From positions 62,001 through 126,000 of the forward strand of contig JBCCGG010000007.1 in NCBI GenBank assembly GCA_039029395.1: a stretch of DNA of 64,000 bases. The letters are read 5' to 3'. The translations under genes were made by a program, and so were the position numbers. Positions within the stretch are counted from its first letter, which is position 1; each line of letters opens with the position of its first letter. Under the pieces are notes generated by a model that made no database searches, was not told where the DNA came from, and saw only the letters and a program-made list of their open reading frames with translations. Positions 51,093-59,465 of this stretch are shown in pieces. The stretch is from JBCCGG01 sp039029395 (GTDB lineage Bacteria > Pseudomonadota > Alphaproteobacteria > Kiloniellales > JAKSDN01).

Positions 51093-51533
51093 TTAACTGC
51101 CGCCGCTCATGATCTCACCCACATTGGGCGGCATGGCCTCAAAACTCGGCAGGGTAGGATCGAGCTTGTCCCAGGATGCGCCCCGCGCGCTATTGACCAC
51201 CATCTGAGGCTGGAAGATCTCGGGATCGTCCAGGCTTGACGCCCGGAGAAAAAGCCCCTTGGGCGCGCCGGAGTTCGTCAGGTAAACGCTCGCGCCGCAG
51301 GTCGGGCAAAAGGCCCGGGTGATGGCGTTGCCGCTGTCAGCGGTCGACTCGTAGAGCTTGACCTCGCCGGCAATCGTGACGGCGTCTTTGGGTACCATCA
51401 TCGTGGAGCTATGGCCGGTTCCGCTGGACCTGCGGCAGGCGTTGCACTGGCAGTGGCCGGCTACGATTGGCTCGGCAGAGCATGAATAGCGCAGCGCACC
51501 GCAGACGCAGCCGCCTTCGAAAGGAACAGGCAT
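51093..51533 (-). CDS. GFA-family (glutathione-dependent formaldehyde-activating enzyme-like) protein
   Basis: The 146-aa zinc-type protein has the GFA cysteine set: GGCVCGALRYSC, GHCQCNACRRSSG and FCPTCGASVYL. Most GFA-domain proteins are not proven formaldehyde enzymes, so a general glutathione/zinc role is safest. It is divergent from an HxlR regulator, with two matching operators between them. Confidence 0.9.
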   Translation of the reverse strand: MPVPFEGGCVCGALRYSCSAEPIVAGHCQCNACRRSSGTGHSSTMMVPKDAVTIAGEVKLYESTADSGNAITRAFCPTCGASVYLTNSGAPKGLFLRASSLDDPEIFQPQMVVNSARGASWDKLDPTLPSFEAMPPNVGEIMSGGS

Positions 51534-51554
51534 TTCTTCTCTCCTCGCTGGGTG

Positions 51555-51573
51555 GTAACTTGCAGTTTGCAAG
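51555..51573. promoter_or_regulatory. HxlR-type operator, copy 1
   Basis: GTAACTTGCA-GT-TTGCAAG contains the perfect dyad CTTGCA-GTT-TGCAAG (51559-51573). It lies 22 bp upstream of the GFA ATG and matches copy 2 in inverted orientation. Confidence 0.6.
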
Positions 51574-51598
51574 CGTGGTTTTGAGCATGACCAAGTGA

Positions 51599-51617
51599 GT
51601 TGCAAAATGCAAGTTAC
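51599..51617. promoter_or_regulatory. HxlR-type operator, copy 2
   Basis: The minus-strand reading GTAACTTGCATTTTGCAAC differs from copy 1 at only two of 19 positions. It ends two bases before the HxlR ATG, so binding would block the regulator's own transcription. Confidence 0.6.
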
Positions 51618-51619
51618 TA

Positions 51620-51988
51620 ATGGCTGAAGACGGCAAAATTTTGCCCCGCTCGGGTTGCCCGATCGCGGCAACGCTGGAACTGGTGGGCGACCGCTGGTCC
51701 CTGGTGATCGTGCGCGACCTCTTGACCGGCAAGCGTCGCTTTGGCGAGTTCTTGGCCTCGCCCGAAGGCATCCCAACCAACATATTGGCCGCCCGCCTGA
51801 AGCGACTGGAGGCGGCTGGGCTGATCGAGAAACGACCCTACCAGAGCCGCCCGCCGCGCCACGACTATGTGCTGACCGCCGAAGGCGAGGCACTCTTGCC
51901 GGTGCTACAGGAGATGTGCCGCTGGGCCAACCGCCACCTGCCCGAGACCTGGACGCCTCCGGACAGCTTCATGCGACGGAAAGCCTAG
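51620..51988 (+). CDS. HxlR-family transcriptional regulator
   Basis: The 122-aa winged-helix protein has the HxlR signature GCPIAATLELVGDRWSLVIVRDLLTGKRRFGEFLASPEGIPTNILAARLKRLEAAGLIEKR with the conserved N-terminal Cys (Cys13). HxlR proteins often sense aldehydes or thiol stress. There is no Shine-Dalgarno before the ATG, which sits right against operator copy 2; a leaderless mRNA is possible. It probably controls itself and the divergent GFA gene. Confidence 0.92.
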   Translation: MAEDGKILPRSGCPIAATLELVGDRWSLVIVRDLLTGKRRFGEFLASPEGIPTNILAARLKRLEAAGLIEKRPYQSRPPRHDYVLTAEGEALLPVLQEMCRWANRHLPETWTPPDSFMRRKA

Positions 51989-51998
51989 CGCAAGATCA

Positions 51999-52100
51999 GA
52001 TCAGATTGAGATAATCTGATCCGTGAATCTCCCGCAAACTCAAAAAGTTAGAGACTGATTCACGGATCATGCCGCTTCGACATGATCCGATCAGTCTCTA
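51999..52100. repeat. Intergenic palindromic repeat with three mutually exclusive hairpins
   Basis: Stem A is GATCAGATT (51999-52007) with AATCTGATC (52013-52021). Stem B pairs TGATCCGTGAATC (52017-52029) with GATTCACGGATCA (52057-52069). Stem C/D pairs TAGAGACTGAT plus CGGATCATG (52049-52059, 52063-52071) with CATGATCCG plus ATCAGTCTCTA (52081-52100). B overlaps both A and C/D, so they cannot coexist. It lies between the convergent HxlR and decarboxylase genes and recalls the TAGAGxxxGAT-type palindromes spread through alphaproteobacterial genomes. Confidence 0.65.
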
Positions 52101-53576
52101 GCCCGCCGCGCTTATGGTTCGGCCAGCCTTGACGACTTCCTCGACCAGTAGGTCGAAGTCCGCGCGGGTGGTGCGGTGGTTAGTGATGTTGACGCGGATC
52201 ACCGACTGCCCACGAAGAGTCGTGGTCGAGGGCGCGGCAACGCCGCGCTCTTGCAGGTCCATCACGATCTCGGTGTTGACACGGCTGAGCGCCACCTCGT
52301 CGATCCCCGCGCCCCGGTAGCGGAAGCAGACGATGTTGAGCGAGACCGGCGCGGACAGCTCGAGCTCGGGATGGGCCTCGACCAGCTCCGCCAGGTAGGC
52401 CGCCTGGCGGCAGTTGTCCTCGACCTTCTCGGCGATGCGCTCGATGCCGTGCTCTTTCAGGGCGAACCAGACCTTGAGGGCGCGAAAGCCGCGGGACAGC
52501 TCGGGCCCATACTCGCAGAACCAAGGATTGCCGCCGGCGAGGCCGCGCGGCAGGTCCGTCAAATACTCCCGGCGCAGAGTGAAGGCCTCTCGATGCAGAT
52601 CCTCCCTGCGCAGCAAGACGAAGCCGGCGTCGTACTGCACGTGCATCCACTTGTGAAAGTCGAAGGCGATGGAATCGGCCCGCTCGAGGCCCTTGAGACG
52701 CGGCCGGAGCTGGTTGCTGAGCGCCGCTACGGCGCCAAAGGCGCCGTCCACATGAAACCACAGCTCGTGTTCCTGGCAAACGTCGGCGATCGCCTCCAAG
52801 TCGTCCATCGCCGCGGTGTTGACCGTGGCTGCCGCGCCCATCACGCAGAACGGCCGATTCCCGGACTCGATGTCCCGGCGGATCGCTTCGCGCAACCCGA
52901 TGATATCCATGCGGAACCGATCGTCGACCGGCACCAGGCGGAGCGCGTCTTGGCCGATGCCCATGTAGTCGAAGGTCCGCGCGATGCAGCTATGGGCCTC
53001 GGCCGAGGTGTAGCCCACCAGCCGGCTCTTGCCGGGCTGGACGCCCAGGTGGCGCACGTCGTAGTCGGCCTTGGCGTAGCGCGCCGCGGTCAGCGCGATG
53101 AAGGTCGCCATAGAGGTGCCGCTGACCACCAGGCCGCTGGCGCTCTCGGGAAAGCCGAACAACTGGCGGCACCACTCGATGACCTGGCGCTCCACGTAGA
53201 TCGCGCCATGGTCGCGGCCGCCCAAATTGGCGTTCATGGCGGCGGCCAACATCTCGGAAATGACTCCGCTCGGCGTGCCGGCGCCGTGAACCCAGCCAAA
53301 GAACCGCGGGTGGGTGTTGCCGACGCCATAGGGCAGTACGAGGTCGGTGAAGTCCTGGCAAACCTTTTCGGCGCCTTGAGGCACCATCGGCGGCGCCTCG
53401 GCCAAGGCTGCTTTTACCTCATCGGGTACCGGCTGCCAGACCGACCGCTCGCGCACGCCAGCTATGTGGTCGATGGCGCTGTCCAGCATCCGGTGGGCAA
53501 GCGCGCGAAAGGCCTCCCAATCCTCCGGGTCGAGCGAGCGTTCGGCACCCTCATGCGCCCTATTCAGGTCTGTCAT
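52098..53576 (-). CDS. PLP-dependent group II decarboxylase (aromatic-L-amino-acid/aspartate-type)
   Basis: The 492-aa enzyme has the group II PLP motif AFDFHKWMHVQYDAGFVLLRR with the PLP Lys, WFHVDGAFGAV, GVISEMLAAAMNANLGGRDHGAIYVERQVI and the C-terminal GVAAPSTTTLRGQSVIRVNITNHRTTRADFD. The substrate cannot be read; aromatic amino acids or aspartate are both possible, and the operon context favours an acidic amino acid. It is the last gene of the minus-strand aspartate cluster. Confidence 0.88.
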   Translation of the reverse strand: MTDLNRAHEGAERSLDPEDWEAFRALAHRMLDSAIDHIAGVRERSVWQPVPDEVKAALAEAPPMVPQGAEKVCQDFTDLVLPYGVGNTHPRFFGWVHGAGTPSGVISEMLAAAMNANLGGRDHGAIYVERQVIEWCRQLFGFPESASGLVVSGTSMATFIALTAARYAKADYDVRHLGVQPGKSRLVGYTSAEAHSCIARTFDYMGIGQDALRLVPVDDRFRMDIIGLREAIRRDIESGNRPFCVMGAAATVNTAAMDDLEAIADVCQEHELWFHVDGAFGAVAALSNQLRPRLKGLERADSIAFDFHKWMHVQYDAGFVLLRREDLHREAFTLRREYLTDLPRGLAGGNPWFCEYGPELSRGFRALKVWFALKEHGIERIAEKVEDNCRQAAYLAELVEAHPELELSAPVSLNIVCFRYRGAGIDEVALSRVNTEIVMDLQERGVAAPSTTTLRGQSVIRVNITNHRTTRADFDLLVEEVVKAGRTISAAG

Positions 53577-53636
53577 CCTATGTTCCTTAGGTATGCTACA
53601 TCGGCGCCGCTTGGCGAGATGCTGGGTACTAACCGC

Positions 53637-55094
53637 TCAAGTCGTCTTGCACAAGGCAACGCAGCGGCGCGCTAAAATGTCGGTCGGATCGAGCAGTACG
53701 ATGCTTGTTCCGGCAACCGCAAAGTCGTCGCTTTGCGACAGGATCAGCGGCAGCTCGGTGCAGCCCAGAATTACGACCTCGGCACCTCGCTCCACCAGGT
53801 GTTCCAGGGCCTGCAGGAGGTCCTCCCTGCACTGACCGTCGGTGTGGCCGGCCTTGACCCCGGTCTCGCCGTAGATGGCGTTCATCACCTTGGCCTGATG
53901 TGCATCGTCGGGAACGACCAGTGCGACGCCCGTGCCTTCGAACACCTCGTGATAGACTTGGCTGCGTACCGTCCCGGTGGTGGCCAGAAGACCGGCGGTC
54001 TTGCAGGCGCCGTGGTGCCGCTTGATGTATTGTACCGTCTCGAACAACATGTTGACGATGGGTATAGCCAAGAACCGCTGAATCCGCTCCACATAAGCAT
54101 GGGCCGTGTTACAGGGAATGGCGATAAGTTGCGCGTCCTGGGCTTCGAGTTTCTTGCAGGCGGCATAGAGCGGTATGGTCGGATCATCGCCGGAGGCGAT
54201 GAGATTTTCGGTTCGGTCCGGAATCTGCGGGTTGTGCTCGACCACCATCTTGACGTGCTCCTGATCTCGGCAGGCATCCGTGTGGAGAATCACCTTATCC
54301 ATGAAGTCGACGGTCGCCGCCGGGCCGACCCCGCCGATCACGCCGATCTTCCGCGGCTCGGCTGGGCCGGATCTGCGGTGGGAGACCGCGTAGTCCGCGT
54401 AGACTTGATTGCTGTCCACGATCGGCACGCTGTAGGCGGGGCTTAGAGATTCCAGGACGGCGGGGATCTCCGTAAGGCCGGGAAGGATCACCTCGGCGCC
54501 CTGCTCGACCAAATCGTCGACAGCCCGCTCGATCAGCTCGATCGAATGTCCGCGCAGGCGGCCTGCTTTGATTCCCTGTGGGCCGTAGACGGCCTGCATG
54601 AGGCAGCTCTCTTGGATCTCGGGCCGGGGGTAAAGGAGCTCGCGGCCATTTTCGCCGAAGGTTCGTTCAAACAGCCGCTTGCCCCGGACATAGGTCGACG
54701 TCAAAACCCCTAGGCGCCTTGCTTCCGGGTAGGACTCGGCGACATGGTGCTGAAGCGCCACCATGATGTTGAGGATTTCGGGTTTCACCTCCGGTGCGAT
54801 CTCGTCGAGGAAAGTGTGGCTGATGAAGCAGGTTAAGACCACTTCATCGACGCCGCGCTTTTCCAGCTCCTTGATCGTATTGTAGACGTAGAATTTTCGG
54901 CTATTTGGCACGAAGGTCTCGTCGGCGACAGCATGGCCATCGTCGAGCGGATGCTGCTCGAACACGATGTCGAAGTGCTCCTTGTCGCTGAGTGCCGGGG
55001 TCGACTTGACTAATTTTAGAAAGATGTCGGCGCCTGCCAGCGGCCCGAGGCCGCCGACAATGCCAAAGCACTTGTTGGCCCGGCCACGGGTCAT
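53637..55094 (-). CDS. Two-domain aspartate/glutamate racemase-family protein
   Basis: The 485-aa protein is a tandem of two racemase domains: GIVGGLGPLAGADIFLKLV (residues 11-29) and GVIGGVGPAATVDFMDKV (251-268). The C-terminal domain keeps both catalytic cysteines (Cys328 in IPCNTAHAY, Cys445 in LGCTELPL). The N-terminal domain keeps Cys89 (TCFISHTF) but has Gly206 (PGLTEIP) where the second Cys should be, so it may bind without racemising. The gene overlaps the cNMP-aspartase gene by 4 bp. Confidence 0.9.
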   Translation of the reverse strand: MTRGRANKCFGIVGGLGPLAGADIFLKLVKSTPALSDKEHFDIVFEQHPLDDGHAVADETFVPNSRKFYVYNTIKELEKRGVDEVVLTCFISHTFLDEIAPEVKPEILNIMVALQHHVAESYPEARRLGVLTSTYVRGKRLFERTFGENGRELLYPRPEIQESCLMQAVYGPQGIKAGRLRGHSIELIERAVDDLVEQGAEVILPGLTEIPAVLESLSPAYSVPIVDSNQVYADYAVSHRRSGPAEPRKIGVIGGVGPAATVDFMDKVILHTDACRDQEHVKMVVEHNPQIPDRTENLIASGDDPTIPLYAACKKLEAQDAQLIAIPCNTAHAYVERIQRFLAIPIVNMLFETVQYIKRHHGACKTAGLLATTGTVRSQVYHEVFEGTGVALVVPDDAHQAKVMNAIYGETGVKAGHTDGQCREDLLQALEHLVERGAEVVILGCTELPLILSQSDDFAVAGTSIVLLDPTDILARRCVALCKTT

Positions 55095-56974
55095 GGCTTC
55101 GCCTGACCGGACGGCTTGAGCTTGCGCGGTTGGGTCATATGCTCAGGTTTTAGGAGGTCCGCGAGCTGCGCTTCGCTCAAGAGACCTTCCTCCAGGATCA
55201 GCTCCATCACGCCGCGGCCGGAATCCAGCGCCATCTTCGCGATACGCGTCGAATTCTCGTACCCGATAAAGGGATTGACCGCCGTGATGATGCCGATGCT
55301 GTGTTCCACCAGCCAGCGGCAGCGTTCTTCATTGGCCGTGATGCCCTTCACACAGCGCTCGGTCAAGGTCTCCATGGCCCGGGTCATGAGGCGCATGGAG
55401 TCCAAGATATTGTAGGCGATCACCGGCTCCATGACATTGAGCTGTAGCTGGCCGTTCTCGGCCGCCATGGTCACGGTGAGGTCGTTCCCAATCACCTGAT
55501 AGGCGACCTGATTGACGACCTCGGGAATGACCGGATTGACTTTTCCCGGCATGATCGAAGAGCCGGGCTGCATGGCGGGCAGGTTGATCTCGTTGAAGCC
55601 GGCCCGCGGCCCACTGCTCAACAGGCGAAGATCGTTGCAGATTTTGGAGATCTTCACCGCGATCCTTTTGAGAACGCCTGAAAAGATGACAAAGGCGCCC
55701 ATGTCCGAGGTGGCCTCGACGAGGTTCGTCGCGGAAACAAAGTCGATCTTGCTAATGCGCGAAAGCTCCTCCACCGCGTAGCCGGCATAGCTCGGATCCG
55801 TGTTGATGCCAGTTCCAATCGCGGTGGCCCCCAGGTTGATCTCCCGAAACAGACCCGCCAGCTCCCGCAAGCGGCCGATATCCTCGCGGACGGTGGCATG
55901 GAAGCCATCGAACTCCTGCCCCAATGTCATCGGCACGGCATCTTGCAGCTGGGTCCGGCCCATCTTAATCACCGAGGCGAACTCGGCGCCCTTCTGGCCG
56001 AGCGCGGCGCACAGTTCTTCCATGGCTGCGGTCAGGTGCTCGTAGCTGAGCAGAATGCTGAGCCGAATCGCCGTCGGATAGACGTCGTTCGTGGATTGAG
56101 AGAGATTGACGTGATTGTTGGGGTGCAGGATGTGATAGTCGCCCTTAGCGTGACCAAGCAGCTCGAGCGCGCGATTGCAGATCACTTCATTGGCGTTCAT
56201 GTTGGTCGAGGTGCCCGCGCCGCCCTGAATCATGTCGACCACGAAGTGGTTGCGCAGGCTTCCCCGGATGATCTCGTCGCAAGCGCCGCAGATGGCATCC
56301 GCCAATTCGGCGGCCAGTGTGTCGGTTCTGCGATTGGCGATCGCCGTGGCTTTCTTGACCATCGCGATTGCCCTGATGAGATTGGGAAAATAGTTAATCG
56401 GAATCCCGGTGATGCGGAAATTCTCGATTGCGCGGAGCGTCTGTATGCCGAAGTAGGCGTCGTTCGGCACCTCCAGCTCTCCCAGTAGGTCATGTTCCCG
56501 GCGCATTGTCCCACCGCTGAAGCGTGGAACGACATCAGCCCGAAAACCGAGGCTTGCCGATCTCAAGCGGTGGCTCACCCGACGTGCGACCTCGCGGTAG
56601 AATCCGCTTGCCGCGCTTGGATCGCTCTCAAGGACCTTGATGAGAGCCCCCCGTTCGAGGACCAGCACGACGCTGTCGACCACGGCGCGACAAGAGGTGG
56701 AATGGGGCTCGTCGTCTAGTATCGCCGCCTCGCCGACGCAATTGCCCTCTCCAAGGTTGGCGAGAACGACCTGATCCTCTCCGACCGACCCCACGACCTC
56801 TACGTCGCCTTGCCATATAATGTAGATGTGCTCCCTCGGATCGCCGGCGGCAAAGAGATACGCGCCGGCGCTATAGGCCTTTCGCACCAGCCCTTGCGAC
56901 AGCGTGTCGAGAGCGTCTTGGTCCAGACCTGCAAAGATTGAAATGCTTTTGAGCGTCTCGGTAAATTCAGCCAT
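55091..56974 (-). CDS. Cyclic-nucleotide-binding domain fused to aspartate ammonia-lyase
   Basis: The 627-aa protein joins a cNMP domain (about residues 10-135, IFAGLDQDALDTLSQGL ... VGEAAILDDEPHSTSCRAV) to a full aspartase (from about 157). The aspartase half shows REHDLLGELEVPNDAYFGIQTLRAIENF, QGGAGTSTNMNANEV, TATSDMGA-like EATSDMGAFVIF and the fumarase/aspartase signature GSSIMPGKVNP. It would deaminate L-aspartate to fumarate and ammonia. The cNMP pocket keeps GE (81-82) but has His91 where many family members have the phosphate-binding Arg. ATG at 56974 is chosen over 57028. Confidence 0.92.
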   Translation of the reverse strand: MAEFTETLKSISIFAGLDQDALDTLSQGLVRKAYSAGAYLFAAGDPREHIYIIWQGDVEVVGSVGEDQVVLANLGEGNCVGEAAILDDEPHSTSCRAVVDSVVLVLERGALIKVLESDPSAASGFYREVARRVSHRLRSASLGFRADVVPRFSGGTMRREHDLLGELEVPNDAYFGIQTLRAIENFRITGIPINYFPNLIRAIAMVKKATAIANRRTDTLAAELADAICGACDEIIRGSLRNHFVVDMIQGGAGTSTNMNANEVICNRALELLGHAKGDYHILHPNNHVNLSQSTNDVYPTAIRLSILLSYEHLTAAMEELCAALGQKGAEFASVIKMGRTQLQDAVPMTLGQEFDGFHATVREDIGRLRELAGLFREINLGATAIGTGINTDPSYAGYAVEELSRISKIDFVSATNLVEATSDMGAFVIFSGVLKRIAVKISKICNDLRLLSSGPRAGFNEINLPAMQPGSSIMPGKVNPVIPEVVNQVAYQVIGNDLTVTMAAENGQLQLNVMEPVIAYNILDSMRLMTRAMETLTERCVKGITANEERCRWLVEHSIGIITAVNPFIGYENSTRIAKMALDSGRGVMELILEEGLLSEAQLADLLKPEHMTQPRKLKPSGQAKP

Positions 56975-57041
56975 CAAACTCTTCTCATCTCTAGGTGTGA
57001 TGCGACAATCCTTTCGGCACTCGCTCATTGAACTCAGCGCG

Positions 57042-57776
57042 TTATCCGCTCCTCCGGGACTGCCAGGCCCGGCGTAGCAGCGCGCCCACCGACAGGTTCA
57101 GGAGCTCGATGGAGTCGCCTTCGCGGATCGGGCCGCTCCTAAAGCAATGGACTCCGACGCCGCCTCGGCCAACCAAAGCGCGCGCCAGGCCTGGCTCGGT
57201 CAGCTTCTGTAGATAGAGGCAGGGCGGCCGCGGCCGGGCCGCGCCGAAGAAAGCATCGCCGATTCGGAAGCGTTTTCCGAGCAACTCGTTCAAGTCGATG
57301 TGCCGGGTCACGACGTTGCGCCGGTGGCGCCCGGCCTCGAGAGAGATTCCGGTCTCGGCGGTCGCCTGCGCCAAGTCTTCCTGGGCGATCAAAGTCACCT
57401 CGCATTCGTCGCTTTCAGACCAGTGGCCGCGATTCAGGAAGTAGCGGTCGCCCTCAAGACCGCGCCCAGCGACAGCTTCGATCTGGGGCACGCGGACCAT
57501 CTGCGCACCCGCCTCGGGGCAGATATAGAGCGCGGCAACCGAGGGCGCACCGCCCGGGGTGAAGCGGGTCGGCGCGCGTTTCACTTCTTTGTCTGCCCGA
57601 AGCACTTGGTGCCCGGCAACTGCCGGGCCTGCCGCTTGATTGTCATCGTTGTCGTCGTCGCCGACTTTCTGGTCTTGCTGAACCCTTGCGACGAAGAGGT
57701 AGAGCGCGCCCAATGCTATGCCCGCGCCGACCAAACCAAGCAGCAGCTCTTTAAGTTCGTCCCACATGGTCCACAA
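57042..57776 (-). CDS. Membrane-anchored MOSC-domain protein
   Basis: The 244-aa protein has an N-terminal transmembrane segment (LLLGLVGAGIALGALYLFVARV) and a C-terminal MOSC domain (about 75-235): IEAVAGRGLEGDRYF, RHRRNVVTRHIDLNELLGKRFRIG, ARPRPPCLYLQKL with the conserved Cys and GVGVHCFRSGPIREGDSIEL. MOSC proteins bind molybdenum cofactor or carry metal-sulfur groups. Why one sits inside an aspartate operon is unclear; 67 bp separate it from the aspartase gene. Confidence 0.85.
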   Translation of the reverse strand: MWTMWDELKELLLGLVGAGIALGALYLFVARVQQDQKVGDDDNDDNQAAGPAVAGHQVLRADKEVKRAPTRFTPGGAPSVAALYICPEAGAQMVRVPQIEAVAGRGLEGDRYFLNRGHWSESDECEVTLIAQEDLAQATAETGISLEAGRHRRNVVTRHIDLNELLGKRFRIGDAFFGAARPRPPCLYLQKLTEPGLARALVGRGGVGVHCFRSGPIREGDSIELLNLSVGALLRRAWQSRRSG

Positions 57777-57876
57777 ACATCTCTTCCGGTCTGGCCGGTC
57801 GTATTGGGAAAAGTTCGACAGCCGGCGCGCGGAGGCGCCGGCTGCCGGAGGTGGAGGCGGGGAAACGCCTGATCGC

Positions 57877-59154
57877 CTAGACCACGGCCACCTTGTTATA
57901 GGTCTCTACGTCAAGCTCGCCTTCCGACTTGCTGACCAGCACCGAGACCATAAGGTCGCCGGTCACATTGACCGTGGTGCGCGCCATGTCGAGGATGCGG
58001 TCGATGCCGGCGATGATCGCCAGACCCTCGAGCGGCAGCCCGACCGAGGTCAACACCAAGGACAGCATGATCAAGCCGGCCCCGGGCACACCGGCCGTAC
58101 CGATCGAGGCCAGGGTCGAGGTCAGGATGATCGTGATGTAGGCACCGGGCCCCAGGTCGACGCCGAAGGCCTGGGCCACGAAGAGTGCCGCGACGCCCTG
58201 ATAGAGCGCCGTGCCGTCCATGTTGATGGTCGCGCCCAGAGGCAGGACGAAGCTCGACATGCCTTTGGAGACGCCCAAATTCTCCCGAGCGCAGCTGATC
58301 GTAACCGGCAGAGTGCCCGAGCTGCTGGTGGTCGTGAAGGCGACCGCCTGGGCATCGATGATGCCGCGCAGATAGCGCACCGGATTGAGCCGGCCCATCA
58401 GAATGATGCCACCGCCGGTCAAGGTCAGCAGGATATGGAGGATGCAGGCCAAATAGACACCGAAGATCACCTTGGCGAGCGGCAGCAGGACGTCCAGGCC
58501 GTACTTGCCGGCGACCCAGGCCATGAGCGCGAAAACGCCATAGGGCGCCAGGATCATGACCATGTGGGTCATCTTGTACATGATATCGGCGAAGGATTCG
58601 AAAACCGCCTTGACCGGGGCGGCCCGCTCACCGGCCAGGTTGATCGCGATGCCCAACACGATGGCAAAGACAATGATCTGAAGGATGTTGCCTGCGGACA
58701 TGGCACCGACCGGGTTCGTCGGAACGATACCGACCAGTGTGGTGAGGAAGCTCGGCGCCTCCTTGGCGGTGACCTCCGTCGCCGCCTGCATGTCGATACC
58801 GACGCCGGGCTGAAGCACCGTTCCGACGACCAGGCCGATGGTGATCGCGATCGCCGTGGTCGCCAAATAGAGAATGAAGGACTTGAGGCCGATGCGCCCC
58901 ATTTTCTTGGTGTCCTCCATGGAACAGACTCCGACGACCAGGGAGGCAAACACCAAAGGCACGATCAGCATCTTGATCAGGCTGATAAAGACCGTCCCGA
59001 TGAACTTAATGTTCTCGGCCCCGGGCCCCCACAGGGCGCCGACTACCAGGCCGGCAACCAAAGCGATCAGGATCTGGTGCCAGAGCTTGAGGTTGTTCCA
59101 AAAGGAGAGCGGCCCGGATTTTCGGGTCTCCGCTCCCGCGGTTTCATTTGCCAT
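57877..59154 (-). CDS. Dicarboxylate/amino acid:cation symporter (DAACS family)
   Basis: The 425-aa transporter has eight or more membrane helices and both DAACS signatures: AVAFTTTSSSGTLPVTI (hairpin loop) and PLGATINMDGTALYQGVAALFVAQAFG with the NMDGT cation site. Family members carry glutamate, aspartate or C4-dicarboxylates. With aspartase and racemase genes downstream, uptake of aspartate is the likely role. GGAGGCACTC precedes the ATG. It is the first gene of the operon, in the inner membrane. Confidence 0.93.
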   Translation of the reverse strand: MANETAGAETRKSGPLSFWNNLKLWHQILIALVAGLVVGALWGPGAENIKFIGTVFISLIKMLIVPLVFASLVVGVCSMEDTKKMGRIGLKSFILYLATTAIAITIGLVVGTVLQPGVGIDMQAATEVTAKEAPSFLTTLVGIVPTNPVGAMSAGNILQIIVFAIVLGIAINLAGERAAPVKAVFESFADIMYKMTHMVMILAPYGVFALMAWVAGKYGLDVLLPLAKVIFGVYLACILHILLTLTGGGIILMGRLNPVRYLRGIIDAQAVAFTTTSSSGTLPVTISCARENLGVSKGMSSFVLPLGATINMDGTALYQGVAALFVAQAFGVDLGPGAYITIILTSTLASIGTAGVPGAGLIMLSLVLTSVGLPLEGLAIIAGIDRILDMARTTVNVTGDLMVSVLVSKSEGELDVETYNKVAVV

Positions 59155-59465
59155 GAGTGCCTCCGTTCGTAGCCTTGGATTAGATTCCTCACCGGCCGGT
59201 GCAATAGGGCGCGGTACCACTAGGATTTCGCGGCGTCTCCGCCGCGATCCTGACCATGAAGACCATCCAAATGCTCGTTTTGTGCGTGTTGGTGCCGCGC
59301 GGCCCAGGCCGCGCGACCAGCGTCTCGGCACAGCTTCAGCTGGCTTCTGATTGTAAAGGCTAGGCCCACCAACCGCGCTCGCTAGTGCACCTTTAGTGGT
59401 GAAAGTTTAGCGGCCCCACATTTGCTGTCCATTGCGTATTTGTTATGAGGTATGCAAATCTTGCA
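59155..59465. other. 311-bp intergenic region upstream of the DAACS gene
   Basis: No gene is supported. It holds a near-perfect palindrome CGCGCGGCC-CA-GGCCGCGCG (59296-59315) and CGCGGC-GTCTCC-GCCGCG (near 59231-59248). The operon promoter on the minus strand could not be pinned to a clear -35/-10 pair. Confidence 0.5.
59296..59315. repeat. 20-bp palindrome upstream of the DAACS operon
   Basis: CGCGCGGCC and GGCCGCGCG flank a 2-bp CA centre. In RNA it would be a very tight loop, so a DNA-binding or cruciform role is more likely than a terminator. Confidence 0.4.
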
